Shown: positions 27,849-37,029 of the stretch, piece by piece
Position numbering within the stretch: the stretch's first letter is position 1
How the letters are laid out: each line of letters starts with the position of its first letter
Assembly: GCA_017517765.1 (NCBI GenBank)
Contig: JAFWYE010000006.1
Span: 558,001 to 622,000 of the forward strand
DNA length: 64,000 nucleotides
From: Bacilli bacterium
GTDB taxonomy: Bacteria; Bacillota_I; Bacilli_A; RFN20; DUOF01
Reading direction: 5' to 3'
The notes under the pieces: model-generated
The model's database searches: none
Told to the model about the DNA's origin: nothing
The model's input: only the letters and a program-made list of their open reading frames with translations
Translations under genes and position numbers: made by a program

Positions 27849-29219
27849 CTAATTAAACAAAGCAAGGACCGTATCCACTTGCCCATTTTTAAAAGTTTGT
27901 TCATCATCATATATTAGTTTTGCAAACACTCCTTTAGTAGATTCATCAAATACTCCTGTATTATTTAAACCATGGTCCTCTTGGAATCTTTTTAAAGCCG
28001 TTTCCGTTTCTACATCAAAAAACGAATGAACAGTGCCTGTATAATATCCTGTCTTTTTCAATATATTTTGTATACTTTTCACACCATCGCCATAATCATA
28101 CAAGCCAAATTCACCTTCATATAAACTAATACTAGATATCCCTGAGTTTATATCATATACATGGGGATTAACTCCCTTATGATTTATAGTTTCATTAAAT
28201 GGTGTTTTCCACAATGCATATGTGTAATGGAAATATGTACCATCCTCAAAATGATATGTTTTTTGCGCACTACCTTTTCCAAATGTTGTTTCTCCATATA
28301 ACACAACATTATTTAAATGATAATCCATCGCCGCAGCTAAAGCTTCCGCTCCAGATGCACTATTTTTATCAATTAATACATATATTTCATCAAATATATA
28401 ATCCATATCATCTTGTGTCTTAACAGTGGCTACACTTCCATGTTTATCAACTGTATACATAACCACTTTATTAGAGCGAACAAAAATATCTAGAACTTCT
28501 TGTACAGCACTTATATATCCTCCAGGATTTCCTCTTAAATCAATAATTAAGTCGTTGTACTTACTATCTAATGTTGAAAAGTAATCTCTAATTAAATCTG
28601 CTGTATCTAAATTGAATTCAGTTATTTGAACATAAGAAACACTATTATTATATTCCTTTGTAAATACTGTTATAGGGCTATAACTGGTAACTCTAGTGTT
28701 AATCGCAATTGTGTTAGTATCATTAATCTCATTACCATTTCTTACAATACCAAGCACTATATCATCCCTTTGTGCTATCATAGTTTGAATATCACTAAGA
28801 GATTTATTTTTTACAGTCTCCCCATTTATAGATACTAAAACATCATTTACCTTTACTCCTGCATCAATACTAATTTTTGATGTTACTTCACTAATAATAT
28901 AATAGTCTCCATACTTATTTATAGTCACACCAATTCCTGTATAAGAATCAGATAGCGATCCTAATGAGGTCAAATACTTAGTGTATGGATCTTTTTGTAA
29001 ATCTTGCATAGCAAGGATCATCTTTAATTCAAGAGTAGAACCAATATCTTCATCATCTAAACCATAATACCATTCGTTTTCCATAATATCTTGGATAATA
29101 TCTAATTTTGATTTACTTTGTTCATGTACTCTATAAGAAAAATAATATCCAAAGCATATAGAAAATAAACTTGTTAGACACAAAGCAATAATCCACAATC
29201 TTTTACTACTCTTGTTCAT
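27849..29219 (-). CDS. ctpB: S41 carboxyl-terminal processing protease (CtpA/CtpB-like)
   Basis: Exported serine protease. 456 residues: N-terminal membrane anchor (about 8-28), PDZ domain (about 85-165), S41 domain with the Ser in N-S-A-S-G-A-E-A-L and the Lys/Gln in F-G-K-G-S-A-Q, and a C-terminal peptidoglycan-binding repeat (F-x-x-D-x-G-L-x-x-T-G-x-F-D). In B. subtilis CtpB has this same layout, lies in the same neighbourhood, and signals sigma-K activation by cutting SpoIVFA during sporulation. Position and architecture favour CtpB over CtpA, but the target is inferred. Confidence 0.88.
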   Translation of the reverse strand: MNKSSKRLWIIALCLTSLFSICFGYYFSYRVHEQSKSKLDIIQDIMENEWYYGLDDEDIGSTLELKMILAMQDLQKDPYTKYLTSLGSLSDSYTGIGVTINKYGDYYIISEVTSKISIDAGVKVNDVLVSINGETVKNKSLSDIQTMIAQRDDIVLGIVRNGNEINDTNTIAINTRVTSYSPITVFTKEYNNSVSYVQITEFNLDTADLIRDYFSTLDSKYNDLIIDLRGNPGGYISAVQEVLDIFVRSNKVVMYTVDKHGSVATVKTQDDMDYIFDEIYVLIDKNSASGAEALAAAMDYHLNNVVLYGETTFGKGSAQKTYHFEDGTYFHYTYALWKTPFNETINHKGVNPHVYDINSGISSISLYEGEFGLYDYGDGVKSIQNILKKTGYYTGTVHSFFDVETETALKRFQEDHGLNNTGVFDESTKGVFAKLIYDDEQTFKNGQVDTVLALFN

Positions 29220-29231
29220 TAGATTCCCCTC

Positions 29232-30083
29232 CTATTTTCTGCTTATCATTTCAAAGCCATTACCATAAACATTAACGGCTTTATAAACGCTTAAAAATGC
29301 ATCCTTATCAATTTTTTGAATTTCATGTTTTATCTTATAATATTCTTTTTCATTAAATATTACTTCAATCATTTCTTTTTCATCTCTACGTATTCCACCC
29401 TTTGCACTAATAATTGTAGAACCTCTTTCTAATTCGTTAATTATATAATCATTTATAAGCTCCATCTTGTCACTTACAATGTGCATCATATAACTAGAGT
29501 TTCCTTTAATGGTTATTACCTCTATAAGATAGGAAGCAATAATGACACAAATTATTCCATAAAGGGAAGAATTAACACTAACCATAAATAATCCTAACGC
29601 AACAATAATTGAATCAATCATAAATGTAGAATGAGAAATCTTTATTCCAAGATATTTATGGAGCATAACAGAAATAACATCTACTCCTCCAGTACTTCCG
29701 CCAACTTTATAAACTAATCCAAGTCCCGTTCCAATAAGTATAGCCGCCATTATAGATGCTAATAATGGATCATTTAAATCTTTAATTACATTTCCCGCCA
29801 AGTTTGTATAATAAATCAAATTAACAACAAGTGGATAAACAATTGTAGACAATAAAGTTTTTAAAGCAAAATCCTTTTTCAAAAAGATTAGTCCTAAAAA
29901 GAATAATACCCAGTTTAAAACAAAGATTACAACTGCAGGATTAAACCATCTTTCTAAAACAACCGAAATACCTGATAAACCACCATTATCAATATTAAAT
30001 GGTAAAATGAAAACACTAGTAGCAATAGCTAGCATAGTATTTCCTAAAATAATCACCAAAGAATTTATTAATCTTTCTTTCAT
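29232..30083 (-). CDS. YitT/DUF2179 family membrane protein (YvjA-like)
   Basis: 283 residues with five to six membrane helices and a C-terminal cytoplasmic DUF2179 domain (about 200-283, with S-T-I-I-S-A-K-G-G-I-R). The motif G-L-V-Y-K-V-G-G-S-T-G-G-V-D is characteristic of the YitT family. Function of the family is not established. It starts one base after prfB and is followed closely by ctpB, like yvjA in the B. subtilis secA-prfB region. Confidence 0.88.
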   Translation of the reverse strand: MKERLINSLVIILGNTMLAIATSVFILPFNIDNGGLSGISVVLERWFNPAVVIFVLNWVLFFLGLIFLKKDFALKTLLSTIVYPLVVNLIYYTNLAGNVIKDLNDPLLASIMAAILIGTGLGLVYKVGGSTGGVDVISVMLHKYLGIKISHSTFMIDSIIVALGLFMVSVNSSLYGIICVIIASYLIEVITIKGNSSYMMHIVSDKMELINDYIINELERGSTIISAKGGIRRDEKEMIEVIFNEKEYYKIKHEIQKIDKDAFLSVYKAVNVYGNGFEMISRK

Positions 30084-30084
30084 G

Positions 30085-31191
30085 TTAATTATTCCTCATT
30101 TTTAAATATGCACTAACAAAACCATCAAGATCCCCATCCATAACTTTGCTAACATCACTAACTTCAAAGTTACTTCTATGATCTTTTACCATTGTATATG
30201 GGCAAAAAACATACGATCTAATTTGTGATCCCCATTCATTAGCCATTGATTCACCTTTAATTTTAGCTAACTCCATTTCTTTTTCTTTCATTTTTCTTTC
30301 ATATAGTTTGCTCTTTAAAACATTCATACAATAATCACGATTTTGAATTTGGCTTCTTTGTGTTTGACAAGAAACAACAATGCCTGTAGGTATGTGCGTT
30401 ATTCTAACGGCACTATCTGTTTTATTAACGTGTTGTCCTCCTGCACCACTCGCTCTATATGTATCGACTTTTATATCTTCATCTCTTACCTCAATTTCGA
30501 TATTGTCTTCAAAAATTGGAGAAATTTCAACGGATGCAAAAGAAGTATGTCTTCTTTTATTTGCATCAAATGGAGAAATTCTTACTAATCTATGTACACC
30601 TTTTTCTCCTTTAAGCATTCCATAAGCATTATCACCTTTGACTTCAAAAGTAACACTTTTAATACCAGCTTCTTCCCCACTTAGTTGATCTAAAATATTA
30701 ACTTTGAAGCCAACTTGTTCACAATATCTTAAATACATTCTATATAGCATATCAGCCCAGTCATGAGCTTCAACCCCACCAGCACCAGGATGTATTTCTA
30801 CAATAGCATTAGTATCATCAAATGGTCCTGAAAGCAAAATTTCTAACTCCATTTTATCCAAAAGACTTTCAGTGGAATTTATATGATCTTCAAGCATTGT
30901 ACTCAACTCTTCAGATTCTTCTTCACCAATCATAGTAATTAAATCTTTAAAATCACTTATCATAGAATCTAACTCTAGCACCTTTTCAATGTTATTTTTA
31001 TCCTTGCTAATCTTCTTTAAAATCTTACTAGCTTCTCTATTGTCATCCCAAAAGTCACTATCATTTGTTCTCTCTTCCAATTCGCTAATTTCTTTTTTTA
31101 AAGATTCAATATTAAGACATTCTTTCAAGTCGTTAACTCTTTTAGAAAAATCATTATAGAGCAAATTTATTTCATACATGTCTTTAAACAT
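30085..31191 (-). CDS. prfB: Peptide chain release factor 2, without programmed frameshift
   Basis: Class I release factor for UAA and UGA stops. 368 residues with the catalytic loop G-A-G-G-Q-H-V-N-K-T-D-S-A-V-R-I-T-H-I-P-T-G and the stop-codon recognition segment of RF2. In most bacteria prfB contains an in-frame UGA near codon 25 read by +1 frameshifting; here the equivalent place reads GAA-TGT-CTT-AAT-ATT in a continuous frame, so this control is lost. Its ATG overlaps the secA stop by 8 bases, behind AAAGGTGAT inside secA. The presence of RF2 supports the use of UGA as stop. Confidence 0.95.
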   Translation of the reverse strand: MFKDMYEINLLYNDFSKRVNDLKECLNIESLKKEISELEERTNDSDFWDDNREASKILKKISKDKNNIEKVLELDSMISDFKDLITMIGEEESEELSTMLEDHINSTESLLDKMELEILLSGPFDDTNAIVEIHPGAGGVEAHDWADMLYRMYLRYCEQVGFKVNILDQLSGEEAGIKSVTFEVKGDNAYGMLKGEKGVHRLVRISPFDANKRRHTSFASVEISPIFEDNIEIEVRDEDIKVDTYRASGAGGQHVNKTDSAVRITHIPTGIVVSCQTQRSQIQNRDYCMNVLKSKLYERKMKEKEMELAKIKGESMANEWGSQIRSYVFCPYTMVKDHRSNFEVSDVSKVMDGDLDGFVSAYLKMRNN

Positions 31192-33583
31192 CTATAACAT
31201 CACCTTTATTACCAGCATTAACTTGATGTTCTTCGCTTACAAATATTACTCTCAAATTAAGCGTTAAAGCCGCAACTTCTAAAGCAATATGTACATTTGT
31301 TTCCTCAAACATTTCAAAACCTTTATTTGTATATGTATTAATAGGGTCTTTTTGCTCATATTTTAAATATTCTACAGCCTTGTGGAATCTATCCATATCA
31401 TCGATATGCTTAGTCCAGTGCTTATCAAAAACGCCTAAAGCTATTTTCTTATGTTCTGCATACAAAAGTTCAGGTGGAACAACCTTGTATTTTTGTTCTA
31501 AAGCATCTATTAAAGTATCTCTAACTTTATCTTTAACTTCATCAACATCACAACCATCAAAAGATCCATCAGGGAAGTCAATATATACCTTAATATGATT
31601 TCTAATTAACTCTTCAAGTCTTCTTTCATCAATAGCTAAATCTCCATCTATTTCAGTAATAGCATTTTCCACTAGATATTCAGTTGCCTCTCTATATAGT
31701 TTTAAAACTATATCTTTAGGATTCTCGCATGATAAGATTTCATCTCTTCTTTTGTACATTATTTCTCTTTGCTCTCTTAAAACTTCATCATATTTTAAAA
31801 GATATTTACGATAATCAAATCGTGCGCCTTCTACTCTAAGTTGAGCAATAGATAACATCTTAGTTAAGAAACCAGATTCAATTGAATCACCTTGAAGATG
31901 ATTTTTTAATAGCATATTGTTTTCTAGTTTTCCTTCATCAAAATGTTTCATCAAATTATCTTGAATAGAAACATAGAACTTAGAATATCCAGGATCTCCT
32001 TGTCTTCCACTACGTCCTCTTAATTGGTTATCAACACGTCTTGAATCATTTCTTTCACTACCAAGTACCGCTAGTCCTCCAAGTTCTCTTACTCCTTCTC
32101 CAAGCTTAATATCAGTTCCTCTTCCCGCCATGTTGGTAGCAATAGTAACTGCACCTTTTTGACCAGCAAGAGCGACAATTTCAGCTTCTCTTTCATTGTT
32201 TTTAGCATTTAACACTTCATGCTTAATTCCTTTTTTCTTAATAAGCATAGATAAGTATTCACTAACCTCTACTGAAGAAGTTCCTATAAGTACAGGCTGA
32301 CCATTTTTATGTCTTTGCTCTAAATCGGCAATTAACGCATCGTATTTTTCTTTTAATGAATAATACATTGAATCATTATCATCTATTCTTTGTATTGGTT
32401 TATTAGTTGGTATAACAATAACTCTCATGTTATAAATATTTGTTAATTCTTCTTCTTCAGTTTTTGCAGTACCAGTCATACCACTCAATTTCTTATACAA
32501 TCTAAAGAAATTTTGGAAAGTAATTTTAGCTAAAGTAATAGTTTCTTGCTTAATTTGTAAACCTTCCTTTGCTTCTATTGCTTGGTTTAATCCCTCTGAA
32601 TATGCTCTACCTGGCAACTTTCTACCTGTATTTTGGTCAATAAGCATAATTTCTCCATTATCAACCATATAATCAATATCTCTTTTCATGATATAGTTAG
32701 CTTTTAAAGCATTACCAATATGATGAACCAAAGAGGCATTTGCAATATCATAAAGATTGTCTAAATTGAAAAACTTTTCAGCCGCTTTAACACCCGAGTC
32801 ACTAAGAACTGCTGTTTTTGTTTTTTGATCGTAAATATATTGGCTGTTATTTAATGACTTAACAAATTTATCAGCAACTTGATAATGATTTGTTGTAGCT
32901 TTACTTCCTCCAGACAAAATAAGTGGGACACTACCTTCATCAATTAAAACAGAGTCAGCCTCATCAACAAGCGCAAAATTAAGTTCCCTTAAAACTTTAT
33001 CTTCCATATTTGCAACTCTATTATCTCTTAAATAGTCAAACCCAATCTCGCTACTAGTAGTATAAGTAACATCACATAAAAAAGCTTCTTTCTTTTGCTT
33101 TGGAGTTAACTCTCTAGCATTTACTCCAACAGTTAGACCTAAGAATTGATAAACCCTTCCCATCCACTCAGCATCTCTTCTTGCTAGGTATTCATTAACA
33201 GTAATAACATGTACACCATGTCCAGATAATGCATTTAAATAAACCGCCATTGTAGCAGTTAAGGTTTTACCTTCTCCAGTTCTCATCTCAGCAACGTCAC
33301 CATTATCTAAAACTAGTGCTCCCATTACTTGCACTTTATAAGGAAATTCTCCTAAAACTCTTTTATCAGCTTCTCTAGCAACAGCATAAGCTTCATACTT
33401 AATATCCTTTAATGTTTTACCATTAGCCAATTGATCTTTAAAATATTGCGTTTTATTTTTTAACTCCTCATCAGTTAGCTTTGACATTTCTTCTTCGTAT
33501 TTTAAAACCTCTTCAGTTTCTTTTAATATCTTGTTTAATCTTCTAGCATCCACTCTAAACAACTTATTAATAAATGAACCCAT
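31184..33583 (-). CDS. secA: Preprotein translocase ATPase SecA
   Basis: Motor ATPase that drives proteins through SecYEG. 799 residues from ATG 33583 (AAAGGATG upstream); the longest frame has 8 extra codons without support. Walker A R-T-G-E-G-K-T near residue 105, DEAD-type L-V-D-E-A-D-S-V, and helicase motif R-G-R-S-G-R-Q-G-D-P-G are present. The C-terminal zinc/SecB-binding tail (CxCxSGKK type) is absent, which is common in compact Firmicutes. First gene of the five-gene operon down to uvrB. Confidence 0.97.
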   Translation of the reverse strand: MGSFINKLFRVDARRLNKILKETEEVLKYEEEMSKLTDEELKNKTQYFKDQLANGKTLKDIKYEAYAVAREADKRVLGEFPYKVQVMGALVLDNGDVAEMRTGEGKTLTATMAVYLNALSGHGVHVITVNEYLARRDAEWMGRVYQFLGLTVGVNARELTPKQKKEAFLCDVTYTTSSEIGFDYLRDNRVANMEDKVLRELNFALVDEADSVLIDEGSVPLILSGGSKATTNHYQVADKFVKSLNNSQYIYDQKTKTAVLSDSGVKAAEKFFNLDNLYDIANASLVHHIGNALKANYIMKRDIDYMVDNGEIMLIDQNTGRKLPGRAYSEGLNQAIEAKEGLQIKQETITLAKITFQNFFRLYKKLSGMTGTAKTEEEELTNIYNMRVIVIPTNKPIQRIDDNDSMYYSLKEKYDALIADLEQRHKNGQPVLIGTSSVEVSEYLSMLIKKKGIKHEVLNAKNNEREAEIVALAGQKGAVTIATNMAGRGTDIKLGEGVRELGGLAVLGSERNDSRRVDNQLRGRSGRQGDPGYSKFYVSIQDNLMKHFDEGKLENNMLLKNHLQGDSIESGFLTKMLSIAQLRVEGARFDYRKYLLKYDEVLREQREIMYKRRDEILSCENPKDIVLKLYREATEYLVENAITEIDGDLAIDERRLEELIRNHIKVYIDFPDGSFDGCDVDEVKDKVRDTLIDALEQKYKVVPPELLYAEHKKIALGVFDKHWTKHIDDMDRFHKAVEYLKYEQKDPINTYTNKGFEMFEETNVHIALEVAALTLNLRVIFVSEEHQVNAGNKGDVIDV

Positions 33584-33650
33584 AAAATCATCCTTTCTTC
33601 CACGCATATCATTTTACCACAAATATTATAATTTATTTATAATATTTTAA

Positions 33651-33678
33651 ATAAAAATAGGAACCCTTAGGTTCCTTT
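33651..33678 (-). terminator. Terminator of cspA
   Basis: AGGAACC, TAA loop and GGTTCC are followed by a TATTTTT tract on the minus strand. Confidence 0.75.
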
Positions 33679-33682
33679 TAAA

Positions 33683-33886
33683 TTATTTTGCTAAAGCCAC
33701 AACATTTTGTGCTTGAGGACCTTGTTCAGTTTCTAACAAATCAAACTCCACCTCTTGTCCCTCTTGTAAAGTTTTATAACCATCATACACTATTTGACTA
33801 TAGTGCACAAATATGTCATCTCCTTCACCTCTATTTATGAAACCATACCCCTTGTTAGCATTAAACCATTTAACTTTTCCTGTCAT
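33683..33886 (-). CDS. cspA: Cold shock protein
   Basis: 67-residue single OB-fold RNA/DNA-binding protein. RNP1 reads K-G-Y-G-F-I and RNP2 reads D-I-F-V-H-Y, with the usual T-G-K-V-K-W-F-N start. Probably an RNA chaperone. It is monocistronic, with GGAGTGAT before the ATG and its own terminator. Confidence 0.95.
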   Translation of the reverse strand: MTGKVKWFNANKGYGFINRGEGDDIFVHYSQIVYDGYKTLQEGQEVEFDLLETEQGPQAQNVVALAK

Positions 33887-33949
33887 AAATTATCACTCCT
33901 TTTTGTTTAATTACTTACATACAAATATTACTTATTTTCTTAATTCTAA

Positions 33950-34552
33950 TCAAACATTTTCGTTTTCCATAAATCGACAATTACTAGCCAAAACAAGTGC
34001 TTTAACATCTATATTTGTCGGCAATAATCGAATGATAGTTTTGAGTGTCGATAAAGAAGTTGTAACATCATCTAAAATTAATATTCGTTTCACTCCTTTT
34101 AACTTAGTTTTGTCGATTTTTATAATATTTTCAATCTTATTTCTCTCTATATATTTTTGCTCTGATTGTTTATAATTTTTACATTTATTCAAACAATCAA
34201 TAATTTCAAATTTAAACAACTTTGCTATTTCTTTTACATGATTGAACCCTCGCGTTATATCATCTTTGTAATAACTAGGGGCGCATACTATCTTTCTGTT
34301 CCTATATTTATAAGATAACTTCATCAAAAAATTATTTAAAAAAGCATTTTTTAATTCCTCATCATAGCACCCTTTATACCTATATAATATTTCTTTAAAA
34401 AAATCATTATACTTATATAAAATAAAGACTTCTACCCCATCTAAAATAACTCTCTTTTCTATAACTTCAAATTTAGATAAACACCTCTTACAAACAAAGT
34501 TATTACTTATTGTTTCCTCTACCCTTTCAAAACAAATAAGGCACTTATTCAT
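33950..34552 (-). CDS. comFC: ComFC-like phosphoribosyltransferase-fold protein
   Basis: Competence-associated protein needed for DNA uptake in B. subtilis. 200 residues: an N-terminal four-Cys zinc motif (C4, C7, C20, C23) and a C-terminal phosphoribosyltransferase fold with I-L-I-L-D-D-V-T-T-S-L-S-T. The start overlaps the end of comFA by 8 bases. No comFB-like gene lies between them. Confidence 0.85.
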   Translation of the reverse strand: MNKCLICFERVEETISNNFVCKRCLSKFEVIEKRVILDGVEVFILYKYNDFFKEILYRYKGCYDEELKNAFLNNFLMKLSYKYRNRKIVCAPSYYKDDITRGFNHVKEIAKLFKFEIIDCLNKCKNYKQSEQKYIERNKIENIIKIDKTKLKGVKRILILDDVTTSLSTLKTIIRLLPTNIDVKALVLASNCRFMENENV

Positions 34553-35627
34553 TGGCTCTTTTTATCATTTTAATAGCTTTGCTTATGCTTTTTGTTTTCT
34601 TGTCTATCAAAAATAAAATTTCACCATGAGGAAAATCTTTTTTTCTTCCTACCCTTCCAGATATTTGAACCAAATTTTCATAACCAAACAAACTATGATC
34701 AGCCTTGTAAACTATAACGTGACAGTTTTTAAAAGTTATTCCTCTTTCCAAAACTAATGTAGTCAAAACTATTCCCTTCCTCATTTTATGTAACTTATCT
34801 AGAATATCATTTCTATTATCAATTTTTGAATTAACCACATAATGAGGCAATTTAAATTTTCTAGAAAAAAGTATTTGCTCTTTTATGGTGGGGAAGTAAA
34901 TTAAAACCATATCATTTACATGCCTTTTTATAAAACGTTTTATTTCTAAAAAATGAAAAAAGTATTTTATCTTAGGTACATCAAGTTTTTCCCCATGATA
35001 TCTTTTATTTAAATAATAGGTGTTTTTACATTTTATATTCTCTGGTATTGTTGCACTCATATAAATAACACTCCCTTTCATTGCCCGATATAGAAACGTC
35101 TCTAACATTTTATTTCCATTAAAAGGAAATGCATCAACCTCGTCTATAATAACTAAGTCAAAATATTTATTATATCTAAATAGTTGATGAGTAGTAAGTA
35201 TTACTATATCGCCATATAAATCATTTGTTTTCCCACCATATACACTTACAACACTCGAACTTTTAAAATCATTTTTAATTCTGTTATAAAGTTCTATAAC
35301 TACATCTTTTCTAGGAATAGTAATGGCTATTTTTAAGTTGTTTTTAACGGAATATTTAATAGATTCATATATTATTTCTGTTTTACCACTGCCTGTCACA
35401 GCATTTAAAACACAATCTTTTTTATCCTTGATGTTGTCTAATAAGAATTCACTAGCTTTTTGCTGATCGCTTGTTAAATTATAAGATAAGTTATATTCGC
35501 CATCTCCATGAGTATAATCTTTACTTTCCTCTCTTATTTTAAATGATAAACATTTCCTACATGTAATTATCCTGTTTCTATATATAAACAATTCTTTATC
35601 ATCATTTCCACATTTCTCACACCTCAC
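34545..35627 (-). CDS. comFA: ComFA-like DNA helicase
   Basis: Superfamily 2 ATPase thought to pull transforming DNA into the cytoplasm. Four Cys (C-E-K-C and C-R-K-C) at the N-terminus probably bind zinc. Walker A A-V-T-G-S-G-K-T-E-I, box D-E-V-D-A-F and the motif Q-I-S-G-R-V-G-R-K are visible. The longest frame begins with GTG 35636, but GTG 35627 is spaced correctly from AGGTGA, giving 360 residues. It is divergent from yigZ over a region with phased repeats. Confidence 0.85.
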   Translation of the reverse strand: MRCEKCGNDDKELFIYRNRIITCRKCLSFKIREESKDYTHGDGEYNLSYNLTSDQQKASEFLLDNIKDKKDCVLNAVTGSGKTEIIYESIKYSVKNNLKIAITIPRKDVVIELYNRIKNDFKSSSVVSVYGGKTNDLYGDIVILTTHQLFRYNKYFDLVIIDEVDAFPFNGNKMLETFLYRAMKGSVIYMSATIPENIKCKNTYYLNKRYHGEKLDVPKIKYFFHFLEIKRFIKRHVNDMVLIYFPTIKEQILFSRKFKLPHYVVNSKIDNRNDILDKLHKMRKGIVLTTLVLERGITFKNCHVIVYKADHSLFGYENLVQISGRVGRKKDFPHGEILFLIDKKTKSISKAIKMIKRANE

Positions 35628-35744
35628 TTTTATCACCTAGAAGCATGTTAACATAAAAATAATGCCAAAAAATCTCAAGTTTGTTTCAAGTTTGTCTCAA
35701 ATTTATCTCAACTCATATATAATATATTTAGGTGATAAAAGTGA
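35624..35744. repeat. 16-bp inverted repeat over the two divergent start sites
   Basis: TCACTTTTATCACCTA (35624-35639) is the exact reverse complement of 35729-35744. Each copy holds the ribosome site AGGTGA and the GTG start of comFA or yigZ. Confidence 0.8.
35674..35717 (+). repeat. Four imperfect 11-bp direct repeats between comFA and yigZ
   Basis: Consecutive units CTCAAGTTTGT, TTCAAGTTTGT, CTCAAATTTAT and CTCAACTCATA at exact 11-base spacing end next to TATAAT (35718-35723). Repeats at one helical turn beside a promoter suggest a cooperative regulator site. Confidence 0.55.
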
Positions 35745-36319
35745 AGACCATAACTAAAGAACTGTCTTATGTGGAAATTATAAAGAAATCCAAATTTCTT
35801 ACTTTTTTATACCCGATTTCAAACACTCAACAAGCCAAGCAAATACTTGAACAATATAAAAAAGAATATAGTGATGCAACACATATTTGCTATGCCTATA
35901 TACTTGATGAGAATACTTTTAAATATTATGACGATGGTGAGCCTACATCTAGTGCAGGAATACCTATTTATCAAGCATTAAAAAACAATAATATAATTTA
36001 TACACTTGCCATAGTGATCCGTTATTATGGAGGAACAAAATTAGGTGTAGGTGGTTTAACTAGAGCATATTCAGGTGGAGTACTAGAACTTGTAAGTGAT
36101 GCCTCTAATCTTCAAGACTACAAAAAATATGAAGAATATCTAGTTGAAGTTCCATATTCTCTTTTTGATAGTTTCTTATATCATGTAAATAATAAAGGAA
36201 TTGCTATCAATGATAAGCAATTCCTTGATAATGTATTTATCTCTTTAAATCTAGATGATGATTCTTTTAATGAATTAAAAGAACTATTTCCAAATCTTAA
36301 TTTTGTTTTATCCAAATAA
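35741..36319 (+). CDS. yigZ: YigZ/IMPACT family protein (YvyE-like)
   Basis: Two-domain protein of the UPF0029/IMPACT family. The conserved core D-D-G-E-P-T-S-S-A-G-x-P and Y-Y-G-G-T-K-L-G-V-G-G-L-x-R-A-Y is intact. The biochemical role is not settled. The longest frame starts at GTG 35732, but GTG 35741 has AGGTGA at the proper distance (193 residues). B. subtilis has its homologue yvyE in the same comF neighbourhood. Its end overlaps the convergent pilin-like gene by 12 bases. Confidence 0.88.
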   Translation: MKTITKELSYVEIIKKSKFLTFLYPISNTQQAKQILEQYKKEYSDATHICYAYILDENTFKYYDDGEPTSSAGIPIYQALKNNNIIYTLAIVIRYYGGTKLGVGGLTRAYSGGVLELVSDASNLQDYKKYEEYLVEVPYSLFDSFLYHVNNKGIAINDKQFLDNVFISLNLDDDSFNELKELFPNLNFVLSK

Positions 36320-37027
36320 TCCTGTAACAAATCCTCCTACTGTATTTAATATAGCTAGCAGGAACAAAGCTACGCCAAAATAGGCAAAGCCCCTTATTTT
36401 TTCACGCCTTATATCAGGCTGGTCGGCATATTTTGTAATGTCCATACCAAGCATGATTCCTTTGATAATTAAAACTATAAGTATTACCACATATATACAA
36501 GGAATGATTATATCTCTAAAAAGTTTAGCTATTCTTTCACTTCGAGTTAACGCTTCCTCTGCATATTGGTTATTTGGATCCTCTTCCTCAGTAAGCGCGT
36601 TTTCTTCTTCATAGACAAACTCAACATTCATAGCTCCTGTTGCAACATCAGTTATTGCAGCCGCATAAGGCTTAAAAGAAACACTTATCCAAGCTTGATA
36701 AGTTTCCCCATCTTGAAGAGTAAAATGGTCTGCCATATAAAAATCTACATGGTCACCATCAAAATATGTTTCAGGAGATTCATAAGTTTGAGTATTAAGA
36801 TTATTACATAATGCTTTAGGACAAACTTTTATTACTACATTGCTTGCAGAATACTTATAATTAACCCTGACAACGTAATCATCATAAACAACAGAACTTC
36901 CAACCTCTCCTTCTCCAGGATAAACTACAACACTAAAATCTAATGTTTCTCTTGCTGATATAGTAGTTTGACTATTGCAAAATATTGCTATTACAAACAA
37001 TATAAACAAGACAATTTTTTGCTTCAC
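36308..37027 (-). CDS. Secreted/membrane protein with VirB2-like C-terminal helix pair (1)
   Basis: 239 residues. A signal peptide (about 1-25, S-A-R-E-T) is followed by an extracellular beta-rich domain (30-150) with one Cys pair (C-P-K-A-L-C), an acidic linker, then two membrane helices (about 172-192 and 210-235) joined by K-Y-A-D-Q-P-D-I-R-R-E-K-I-R-G. The two-helix module with a short basic loop is the layout of VirB2/TrbC-type pilins. The downstream neighbour in the other locus is a paralogue with the same C-terminal module. GTG start behind GAGGTGTAATC. It lies two bases after the paralogue and is clearly in one operon with it. Confidence 0.75.
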   Translation of the reverse strand: MKQKIVLFILFVIAIFCNSQTTISARETLDFSVVVYPGEGEVGSSVVYDDYVVRVNYKYSASNVVIKVCPKALCNNLNTQTYESPETYFDGDHVDFYMADHFTLQDGETYQAWISVSFKPYAAAITDVATGAMNVEFVYEEENALTEEEDPNNQYAEEALTRSERIAKLFRDIIIPCIYVVILIVLIIKGIMLGMDITKYADQPDIRREKIRGFAYFGVALFLLAILNTVGGFVTGLFG

Positions 37028-37029
37028 GA

